A DNA stretch of 15,478 nucleotides, taken from contig JBPOHD010000106.1 of NCBI GenBank assembly GCA_052035955.1, forward strand, positions 1 to 15,478, in the 5' to 3' direction. Made by a program: the position numbers and the translations under genes. The stretch comes from JAEUNJ01 sp052035955. GTDB lineage: Bacteria > Pseudomonadota > Gammaproteobacteria > Burkholderiales > Rhodocyclaceae. This document shows positions 1-7,985 of the stretch, in pieces. The notes below the pieces were generated by a model. That model did no database searches. It saw only the letters and a program-made list of their open reading frames with translations, and was not told the origin of the DNA. The number at the start of each line of letters is the position of its first letter. The first letter of the stretch is position 1.

Positions 1-66
1 ACGGGACTCGAACCCGCGACCCCCGGCGTGACAGGCCGGTATTCTAACCAACTGAACTACCGCTCC
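1..66 (-). tRNA. tRNA-Asp (anticodon GTC), 3' end cut by window edge
   Basis: Read on the minus strand from position 66, the sequence begins GGAGCGGTAGTTCAGTTGG, the typical 5' acceptor and D-arm of bacterial tRNA-Asp. The anticodon loop reads CTGTCAC, with GTC at 32-30. The T-arm follows with GGTTCGAGTCC. The window starts inside the tRNA, so about 11 bases are missing: the 3' acceptor strand and CCA. Identity rests on the anticodon and the recognisable D- and T-arms. No second tRNA is visible upstream on this strand, although tRNA-Asp often sits next to tRNA-Val in proteobacteria; that partner could lie to the left, outside the window. Confidence 0.95.
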
Positions 67-227
67 GCGCTTGACTGGTGGAGCACCGCGGCGGGGCGAT
101 GGCTCCGGAATCCGGTCTCCGGGACACCCTGTTTCCGGGCCCGGATCGCTGCCGCGCTCGGCAACGAGGCGCGGATTCTGCCATTGTTTCCGCTTCGATG
201 CAACCACCGGCCGAGGAAACTTTCGCC

Positions 228-271
228 CGCCCGCCGGGGCGTCCTTCCCCGCCCGCCGGGACGCCCTTCCC
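228..271. repeat. Two tandem copies of a 22-bp GC-rich unit
   Basis: Copies at 228-249 and 250-271 begin CGCCCGCCGG and end CCTTCCC. They agree at 20 of 22 positions. The differences are G/A at 239/261 and T/C at 242/264. The repeat lies just past the stop of the acetoacetyl-CoA synthetase gene, in the 210-bp space between that gene and tRNA-Asp. The rest of this space holds a 12-bp palindrome (TCCGGGCCCGGA, 134-145) but no gene I can support. Confidence 0.75.
237..266 (-). terminator. Candidate stem-loop after the acetoacetyl-CoA synthetase gene
   Basis: GGGCGTCC at 237-244 and GGACGCCC at 259-266 form a perfect 8-bp stem with a 14-nt loop. The stem starts 10 bp beyond the stop codon on the gene's strand. 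No T-run follows on the minus strand, so it does not meet the usual rule for an intrinsic terminator. It may be a weak or Rho-assisted terminator or an mRNA-stabilising 3' hairpin. Confidence 0.35.
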
Positions 272-276
272 TGCCC

Positions 277-2259
<1,983 letters not shown>

Positions 2260-2324
2260 GGGTTCTCCTCGGTGTTCCTGTTTCGACGTTGCTCGGCTGG
2301 ATTCAACTGGAGGCTTCGATCTCA

Positions 2325-2494
2325 CCAACAAGACACCAAGACCACCAAGGAGCACCAGGAATGGCAACGAGGAAGGCCATTCCCGCGTCGGGTGAAGCCG
2401 CCATGACCCGCAACGGGTTTCCTTCGTGCGACTTGGTGCCCTGGGTGCCCTGGGTGCCCTGGGTGCCCTGGGTGCCCTCAGTGCCTTGGTGGTC
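2325..2494. repeat. Intergenic element with inverted arrays of 9-bp units
   Basis: The gap between the thioesterase stop and the synthetase start (2260-2506) holds two arrays of related 9-bp units in opposite orientation. The left arm (about 2325-2360) reads CACCAAGAC, CACCAAGGAG, CACCAGGA on the plus strand. The right arm (2435-2492) carries four perfect GGTGCCCTG units at 2435-2470, a fifth partial one at 2471-2478, then GTGCCTTGGTGG; on the minus strand its unit is CACCCAGGG. GACCACCAAGG (2340-2350) and CCTTGGTGGTC (2484-2494) form a perfect 11-bp inverted pair enclosing about 130 bp. Short open frames through the repeat (Gly-Thr-Gln or Gly-Ala-Leu runs) are unlikely to be genes. From memory, similar CCAAG/CACGAAGG-type repeats occur in intergenic spaces of many proteobacteria; I cannot verify this here. 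Confidence 0.8.
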
Positions 2495-2506
2495 AGGCAT
2501 TCGGGT

Positions 2507-2920
2507 TCAGTGTTCCTCGGCGACGGCCCGGACGTGGTCCGGCAGGGGAATGGACTTGCCGGTCCGGTAGTTCATCCAGACGATCTTGGCGGCGCCTTCG
2601 GCATAGACGGTGTCGCCGCCGGCCAGGCGCATCTCGTGGTAGGTGGGCAGGCTGCTGCGCCCCGGCTTGCCGACGTAGAGGCGCGAGTCCACGACGCCCG
2701 GATAGACGAGGGGGATCATGAAGGTGCAGGAGGCATTGATGATCACCGGTCCCTCGTCGTGGACCAGTCCGGCGCCGTGGCCGAGGCCGGACAGCCATTC
2801 GATCCGGGTGGATTCCATGTAGCGGAAATAGACGGTGTTGTTCACGTGGCCCATGGCATCCATGTCGCCCCAGCGGATGGGGATGTCCATGCGGTGAACC
2901 AGCTTTCGGAAGTGTTCCAT
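2507..2920 (-). CDS. Acyl-CoA thioesterase, 4HBT (hotdog-fold) family
   Basis: The 137-residue protein is probably a cytoplasmic hydrolase of acyl-CoA thioesters, similar to the YbgC/FadM group. The signature RWGDMDAMGHVNNTVYFRYME (spanning residues 16-36) contains the expected catalytic aspartate (D21) before the active-site helix. The WLSGLG and EGPVIINASC segments and the later YHEMRL/GDTVYAEG strands fit the single hotdog domain. Length is normal for the family. The ATG at 2920 has AGGAG about 12 nt upstream, a long spacing; an internal ATG at 2890 is a possible alternative. It is divergent from the acyl-CoA synthetase and upstream of acetoacetyl-CoA synthetase. It may recycle CoA or remove dead-end acyl-CoAs. 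Substrate cannot be read from the sequence. Confidence 0.88.
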   Translation of the reverse strand: MEHFRKLVHRMDIPIRWGDMDAMGHVNNTVYFRYMESTRIEWLSGLGHGAGLVHDEGPVIINASCTFMIPLVYPGVVDSRLYVGKPGRSSLPTYHEMRLAGGDTVYAEGAAKIVWMNYRTGKSIPLPDHVRAVAEEH

Positions 2921-3001
2921 CGGATCGCTCGGCTCCTGGGCAAAGGGCGGGACGATACCCGCTTTCCGCCTTGAAGATTGGGAAGGGTGGACGAAAGTTT
3001 G

Positions 3002-3031
3002 GAATTATAATTCGCCGATAAAACCTACCAA
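3002..3031 (-). promoter_or_regulatory. Candidate divergent promoter with palindromic -10 region
   Basis: In the 148-bp divergent space (2921-3068), GAATTATAATTC at 3002-3013 is a perfect 12-bp palindrome. It therefore carries TATAAT on both strands (plus 3006-3011; minus 3009-3004). On the minus strand TTGGTA (3031-3026) lies 16 bp upstream, giving a plausible sigma-70 promoter for the thioesterase. On the plus strand no good -35 is seen at 16-18 bp, so a plus promoter from the same box would need an activator. An imperfect hairpin with GCGGG/CCCGC arms (2947-2951/2958-2962) sits between this site and the thioesterase gene. Confidence 0.5.
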
Positions 3032-3068
3032 TGATTCCCGCCCCAGGGGGGACGCACCAGGAGAACGC

Positions 3069-4964
3069 ATGCAGCCGGCTTTCCCGCCCGTCGCCGGGAT
3101 GGAGGACATACGCCGCATCGAGGCGACCCCTCTGTCCGAACGCTATCCGCACCGCAGCACCCTCGACGTCCTGAAGTACGCGGCCGACCATTACGGTGAC
3201 CGGCCCGCGCTGCATTTCCTCCTCCAGGGAACGGCCGAGGAAACGCCCTTCAGCATCGACTTCCGGGGCTTCCTGGCCCAGGTGCTCAGGACGGCCAACG
3301 CGCTCAATGCCCTCGGCATGAAGCCCGACGAGGTGGTGGCTTACGTGCTGCCCAACCTGCCGGAGACCCATTACGTGATCTGGGGCGGCGAGGCGGCCGG
3401 CATCGTGGCCGCGGTGAACCCGATGCTGGAGCCGGGCCAGATCGCCGACATCCTGAATGCCTGCAAGACCCGTTTCCTGGTGACCCTCGGGCCCTTCCCG
3501 GGCACCGACCTGTGGGACAAGGCGCTGCGGTACGTGCCCCAGGTCCAGGGCCTGCGCGGCATCGTTCAGGTGAACCTGGCCGCCTACGTCCAGCCCGGCT
3601 GGAAGCCGGCCCATCCGGAGGCGACGGTCGGCGACATCCCGGTCTACGACCTCCATGCGCTGATGGCGGAACAGCCCGGCGACCGGCTGGCCAGCGGACG
3701 GACCATCGGGCCCGACGACATCGCCAGCTACTTCCATACGGGCGGCACCACCGGCCTGCCGAAGATCGCGCCCCACACCCACGGCAACGAGGTCTACATG
3801 GCCTGGGCCATGGCCAGCTACATCGGGACGCGGGCGGGCGACGTCTTCCTCTGCGGCCTGCCGCTGTTCCACGTGAACGGGGTGATGGTGACGGGCCTGT
3901 CGAACTTCTTCGCCGGCGCGACCGTGCTGCTCGCCACGCCCCAGGGCTACCGGAACCCGAAGCTGCTGCCCAGCTTCTGGAAGATCCTCGAGCGCTACAA
4001 GGTCAATTACTTCAGCGCCGTGCCGACGATCTACACGGCGCTGCTCGACGTGCCGGTGGCGGGAGCCGACGTCTCCAGCCTCAAGTACGCGATCTGCGGC
4101 GCCTCGCCGATGCCGCCGGAGGTCTTCCGCCGCTTCGAGCAGCTCACCGGCGTGCGCATCCTCGAGGGCTACGGCCTCACGGAGGGCACGACGGCCAGCT
4201 CGATCAACCCGCCGGCCGGCGAGCGGCGCGTCGGGTCCATCGGCCTGCGCCTGCCCTACCAGCCCATGAAGACCGCCGTGGTCTCGGCCGGGCGCATCGA
4301 GCGCGACTGCGCGGTGGACGAGATCGGCATCGTCTGCATCCGCGGCCCCAACATGTTCCCGGGCTACCTGCGGGCCGAGGACAACCGAAACGTGTGGGCC
4401 GAGGACGGCGAGGGCCGCTGGCTGAACACCGGCGACCTGGGGCGCATGGACGCCGAGGGCTATTGCTGGCTCACCGGCCGGGCGAAGGACCTGATCATCC
4501 GCGGCGGCCACAACATCGATCCGCAGATGATCGAGGAGGCCCTGTGCCACCATCCGGCGGTGGCCATCGCCGCCGCCATCGGCCAGCCGGACAGCTATGC
4601 CGGAGAGATACCGGTGGCCTACGTGGCCCTGCGCGCCGGCATGGAGGCGACGGCGGAACAGCTCCAGGAATTCGCCCGCCAGAAGATCAACGAACGGGCC
4701 GCCGTGCCGGCCCGCATCGAGATACTGCCGCAGTTGCCGGTCACCGCGGTGGGCAAGATATTCAAGCCGGCCCTGCGCCACCGGGCCATCGAGCACGTGC
4801 TGGGCGCCGCCCTGCGCGACAAGGGCATCCAGGCGTCGATCGCCGTCGCCGAGGACCCCAAGGAGGGCACCCTGGCCACCGTGACCGTGGCGCCGGACCA
4901 GGCCGGCGCCGCCGGCGACGCCCTGGCCCGCTTCACGGTCAAGCACCGCATCCGGAATCCCTGA
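3069..4964 (+). CDS. AMP-dependent acyl-CoA synthetase (fatty-acid-type, long form)
   Basis: This 631-residue ANL-superfamily ligase forms acyl-CoA from a carboxylic acid, ATP and CoA. The P-loop YFHTGGTTGLPK is at 221-232. GYGLTEGT follows the GASPMPPE segment. The NTGDLGRMDAEGYCWLTGRAKD hinge leads to the mobile C-terminal domain, where K563 in TAVGKIFKPALR is the expected catalytic lysine. About 60 residues beyond the usual end match the longer members annotated simply as AMP-binding acyl-CoA synthetases. The ATG at 3069 has AGGAG 5 nt upstream. Substrate is not deducible; fatty or aryl acids are both possible. The gene heads a plus-strand set with ETF-QO 28 nt downstream, which fits activation of acids whose acyl-CoA is later oxidised through ETF. 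Confidence 0.92.
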   Translation: MQPAFPPVAGMEDIRRIEATPLSERYPHRSTLDVLKYAADHYGDRPALHFLLQGTAEETPFSIDFRGFLAQVLRTANALNALGMKPDEVVAYVLPNLPETHYVIWGGEAAGIVAAVNPMLEPGQIADILNACKTRFLVTLGPFPGTDLWDKALRYVPQVQGLRGIVQVNLAAYVQPGWKPAHPEATVGDIPVYDLHALMAEQPGDRLASGRTIGPDDIASYFHTGGTTGLPKIAPHTHGNEVYMAWAMASYIGTRAGDVFLCGLPLFHVNGVMVTGLSNFFAGATVLLATPQGYRNPKLLPSFWKILERYKVNYFSAVPTIYTALLDVPVAGADVSSLKYAICGASPMPPEVFRRFEQLTGVRILEGYGLTEGTTASSINPPAGERRVGSIGLRLPYQPMKTAVVSAGRIERDCAVDEIGIVCIRGPNMFPGYLRAEDNRNVWAEDGEGRWLNTGDLGRMDAEGYCWLTGRAKDLIIRGGHNIDPQMIEEALCHHPAVAIAAAIGQPDSYAGEIPVAYVALRAGMEATAEQLQEFARQKINERAAVPARIEILPQLPVTAVGKIFKPALRHRAIEHVLGAALRDKGIQASIAVAEDPKEGTLATVTVAPDQAGAAGDALARFTVKHRIRNP

Positions 4965-4992
4965 AACCTGACGATTGAATAGCGAGGCAAGC

Positions 4993-6624
4993 ATGGAACG
5001 CGAATCGATGGAGTTCGATGTCCTGGTCGTCGGCGGCGGCCCCGCCGGCCTTTCCGCCGCCATCCGGCTCAAGCAGATCAATCCGGACCTCTCCGTCTGC
5101 CTGATCGAGAAGGGTTCCGAAGTCGGGGCCCACATCCTTTCCGGCGCGGTGATGGACCCGCGGGCGATGGACGAGCTCTTTCCCGACTGGAAGGAGAAGG
5201 ACGCGCCGCTGGAGACGCCCGTCACGGAGGACCGCTTCGTCTTCCTGACCGAGAGCGGCGGCATCCAGTTCCCGAACTTCCTGCTGCCGGACTGCTTCCT
5301 CAACCACGGCAACTACATCGTCAGCCTGGGCAACGTCTGCCGCTGGCTGGGCGCCCAGGCCGAGGCCCTGGGCGTGGATGTCTATCCGGGCTTCGCCGGC
5401 GCCGACCTGGTCTACGACGACCAGGGACGCGTCAAGGGCGTGGTCACGGGCGACATGGGGGTCGGCCGCGACGGCCAGCCCACCGACGCCTACCAGCCGG
5501 GCATGGCGCTGCTCGCCAAGTACACCCTGTTCGCCGAGGGCTGCCGCGGCCACCTGGGCAAGCGGCTGGAGCAGAAGTTCAAGCTGCGCAACGGGGCCGA
5601 CCCGCAGACCTATGGCATCGGCATCAAGGAGCTGTGGGAGGTGAAGGCGGAGAGCCACGTCAAGGGCCTCGTCATGCACACGGCCGGCTGGCCCCTCTCC
5701 GACGACACCTACGGCGGCTCCTTCTGCTACCACTTCGGCGAGAACCTGGTGGCCATCGGCGTCGTGGTGGGGCTCGGCTACAAGAACCCTTACCTGTCGC
5801 CCTTCGAGGAGTTCCAGCGCTACAAGCAGCATCCGAAGGTGCGCCCGATGCTGGAGGGCGGCAAGCGGATCGCCTATGGCGCCCGGGCCCTGGCGGCGGG
5901 CGGCCTGCAGTCCCTGCCCAAGCTCATCTTCCCGGGCGGCGCCCTGATCGGCGACGACGCGGGCTTCCTGGTCGCCTCGCGCATCAAGGGCAGCCACGCC
6001 GCGATCAAGACCGGCATGATGGCGGCCGAGGCGGTGGCGGAGGCGCTCGCCGCCGGCCGCGCCCAGGACGAACTGACCGCCTATCCGGAGAAGTTCCGCA
6101 ACTCCTGGCTCTACGAGGAGCTGCACAAGGCACGCAACTTCAAGCCCTGGATGGCCAAGGGCACCGCCTTCGGCTCGGTGATGTTCGGCATCGACCAGAT
6201 CCTCTTCCGCGGCAAGGCGCCCTGGACGCTGCGCAACAGCGCCGACCACCTGAAGCTGCAACCCGCCAGCCAGTGCTCGCCCATCGCCTACGGGAAGCCG
6301 GACGGCGTCATCAGCTTCGACCGGCTCTCCTCCGTCTTCCTCTCCAACACGAACCACGAGGAGGACCAGCCCTGCCACCTGACGCTGGCCGATCCGGAGG
6401 TGCCGATCCGCACCAACCTGGCCACCTACGACGCCCCCGAGCAGCGCTACTGCCCGGCCGGCGTGTACGAAATCCTGCGCGACGACAACGGCGAGAACCC
6501 GCGGCTGCAGATCAACGCCCAGAACTGCGTGCATTGCAAGACCTGCGACATCAAGGACCCGACCCAGAACATCAACTGGGTCGTGCCCCAGGGCGGCGAG
6601 GGTCCCATCTACCAGGGCATGTGA
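4993..6624 (+). CDS. Electron transfer flavoprotein-ubiquinone oxidoreductase (ETF-QO)
   Basis: This 543-residue, membrane-associated FAD and 4Fe-4S enzyme takes electrons from reduced ETF and gives them to ubiquinone. The N-terminal FAD dinucleotide-binding motif VVGGGPAG (12-19) is followed by the family segments EKGSEVGAHILSGAV and FPGGALIGDDAGF. The C-terminal cluster domain has four cysteines spaced as in ETF-QO: C487 in RYCPAGVYE, then C512, C515 and C518 in NCVHCKTCDIKDP. Length is as expected. The start was placed at the ATG at 4993 (GAGG 5 nt upstream); a TTG at 4975 is in frame but has a poor ribosome-binding site, and an ATG at 5008 is also possible. Its substrate ETF is encoded in the minus-strand operon near the right edge of the window. 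Confidence 0.96.
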   Translation: MERESMEFDVLVVGGGPAGLSAAIRLKQINPDLSVCLIEKGSEVGAHILSGAVMDPRAMDELFPDWKEKDAPLETPVTEDRFVFLTESGGIQFPNFLLPDCFLNHGNYIVSLGNVCRWLGAQAEALGVDVYPGFAGADLVYDDQGRVKGVVTGDMGVGRDGQPTDAYQPGMALLAKYTLFAEGCRGHLGKRLEQKFKLRNGADPQTYGIGIKELWEVKAESHVKGLVMHTAGWPLSDDTYGGSFCYHFGENLVAIGVVVGLGYKNPYLSPFEEFQRYKQHPKVRPMLEGGKRIAYGARALAAGGLQSLPKLIFPGGALIGDDAGFLVASRIKGSHAAIKTGMMAAEAVAEALAAGRAQDELTAYPEKFRNSWLYEELHKARNFKPWMAKGTAFGSVMFGIDQILFRGKAPWTLRNSADHLKLQPASQCSPIAYGKPDGVISFDRLSSVFLSNTNHEEDQPCHLTLADPEVPIRTNLATYDAPEQRYCPAGVYEILRDDNGENPRLQINAQNCVHCKTCDIKDPTQNINWVVPQGGEGPIYQGM

Positions 6625-6634
6625 GGCCCGGCCC

Positions 6635-7384
6635 ATGGCTCGCCTCGACGGCAGGATCGCCTGGATCACCGGGGCCGGCACGGGCATAGGCCTGGCCGGG
6701 GCGAAGGCCCTGGCCCGGGAAGGCGCCACGGTGATCCTGTCCGGACGGCGGGGCGAGGTCGTCGGGGCGGAGGCGGCGGCCCTGCGGTCGGCCGGCCATG
6801 CCGCCGAAGCCGTGCCCCTGGACGTGGCCGATGCCGCCTCGGTGCGCTCGGCGGCGGACGCCATCCTGGCGCGGCACGGCCGCGTGGACATCCTGGTCAA
6901 TTCCGCCGGCATCAACGTGCCGAACCGCTTCTGGAAGGACCAGACCACGGAGGGCTGGGAAAAGGTCATCCGCATCGACCTGGACGGCGTCTATCACTGC
7001 ACCGCCGCCGTGCTGCCGGCCATGCGCGAGCGACGCGACGGCCTCGTGATCAACGTCTCCTCCTGGGCCGGCCGCTACGACACCTTCATGACCGGGCCGG
7101 CCTACAACGCGGCCAAGCACGGGGTGCTGGCCATGACCATGCACCTCAACATGGAGGAGTGCGCGAACGGCATCCGGGCCTGCGCCCTGTGCCCGGCGGA
7201 GGTCGCCACGCCGATCATGCGCAACCGGCCGAAGCCGCCGACGGACGAGGAACTGGCGCGGATGCTGCAGCCCGGGGACCTGGGGGAAGCCATCCTCTGG
7301 ATCGCCACCCAGCCGCCCCACGTCTGCGTGAACGAGCTGGTGATCAGCCCGACCTGGAACCGGATCTTCCTGGGCAGCACCTGA
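6635..7384 (+). CDS. SDR-family NAD(P)-dependent oxidoreductase
   Basis: This 249-residue classical short-chain dehydrogenase/reductase shows the cofactor motif TGAGTGIG (12-19) and NSAG (89-92, a variant of NNAG). The catalytic serine is in VSSW (S142/S143) and the active-site YxxxK is Y157-K161. The fold reaches the usual end with the PAEVATPIM loop after strand 6. The start lies 10 nt after the ETF-QO stop, with GTGAGG overlapping that stop as the ribosome-binding site, so translation is probably coupled. The substrate is unknown. The context suggests a hydroxyacyl or keto intermediate, but SDR specificity cannot be read from these motifs. A Gly-Arg-Arg segment after the second strand hints at NADP(H); this is weak inference. 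Confidence 0.9.
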   Translation: MARLDGRIAWITGAGTGIGLAGAKALAREGATVILSGRRGEVVGAEAAALRSAGHAAEAVPLDVADAASVRSAADAILARHGRVDILVNSAGINVPNRFWKDQTTEGWEKVIRIDLDGVYHCTAAVLPAMRERRDGLVINVSSWAGRYDTFMTGPAYNAAKHGVLAMTMHLNMEECANGIRACALCPAEVATPIMRNRPKPPTDEELARMLQPGDLGEAILWIATQPPHVCVNELVISPTWNRIFLGST

Positions 7385-7397
7385 GCTCCCGGCATCG

Positions 7398-7985
7398 ATG
7401 CGCTGGGGACTGGTCTTCGCGGGTTTGCTGGCCTTCGGGACCTGGAAGTACGTCTCCGAGCGCCCGGTGGACCCGGGTCCCGGGGCGGTGGCCCCGGACG
7501 ACCCGAGGCAGGAGGCACTGGGCCGGCGCATCACGCTGGAGCGCAAGGGCTACGCGGTCGAACCCCTGGCCCGCTTCGAGATCGAGGCCCGGGTGCTGGG
7601 CAAGGAGATCTACCGGGCGGACCGGGAGGCGGAGCTGGCGCCCGTGGACCTGGCCCTGGGCTGGGGCCCCATGTCGGATTCCGCGGTGCTGGAGAAGATC
7701 AGCATCGGCCAGGGCAACCGCTTCTACTACTGGAGCGTGCGCGAGTTCCCGATACCCGAGCGGGATATCGTCGAACACAGCGCCAACATGCACCTGATCC
7801 CGGCCGATGCGGCCGTGGAGAAACGCCTGCGGGAAGTCCGTCCCGGACAGGTGGTCGCCCTCTCCGGCTACCTCGTCGAGGCGACCGGCAAGGACGGCTG
7901 GCGCTGGCGTTCATCCCTCGCCCGGACGGATACGGGCTTCGGGTCCTGCGAACTGGTCTGGGTGGAGCAGGTCTCCCTGCGTTAG
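7398..7985 (+). CDS. Uncharacterised membrane-anchored protein, 195 residues
   Basis: I do not recognise a named family. Residues 3-18 form one hydrophobic segment after a short positively charged start, fitting a signal anchor or an uncleaved signal peptide. There is no lipobox. A Pro-rich stretch follows (23-35). The remainder is a soluble domain with motifs that look conserved: PVDLALGWGPMSD (82-94), SANMHLIPAD (128-137) and DGWRWRSSLARTDTG (166-180), ending in a Glu-Leu-Val-Trp strand. The domain contains a single cysteine (C184). The Trp-rich pattern and alternating hydrophobic residues suggest a beta-sheet domain on the periplasmic side; this is inference. The start ATG at 7398 lies 13 nt after the SDR stop, without a strong Shine-Dalgarno. 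Its stop overlaps the convergent DUF1631 stop. It may be functionally unrelated to the oxidation genes. Confidence 0.8.
   Translation: MRWGLVFAGLLAFGTWKYVSERPVDPGPGAVAPDDPRQEALGRRITLERKGYAVEPLARFEIEARVLGKEIYRADREAELAPVDLALGWGPMSDSAVLEKISIGQGNRFYYWSVREFPIPERDIVEHSANMHLIPADAAVEKRLREVRPGQVVALSGYLVEATGKDGWRWRSSLARTDTGFGSCELVWVEQVSLR

Noticed and set aside
79..90. GCTCCACCA-like string on the minus strand upstream of tRNA-Asp, considered as a second tRNA 3' end
   Set aside because: No TpsiC-loop sequence or matching acceptor strand is found upstream, so it is not a tRNA.
2435..2478. Short direct repeats considered as a CRISPR array
   Set aside because: Units are 9 bp and directly adjacent with no spacers; no cas genes are present.
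2493..5312. 939-codon minus-strand open frame over the acyl-CoA synthetase and ETF-QO start
   Set aside because: It runs antisense to two clear genes and in another frame through the thioesterase; it has no family-like sequence.
4939..6975. 678-codon minus-strand open frame opposite ETF-QO
   Set aside because: ETF-QO on the plus strand has full FAD and Fe-S motifs; the antisense frame is low-complexity Val/Ala/Asp/His.
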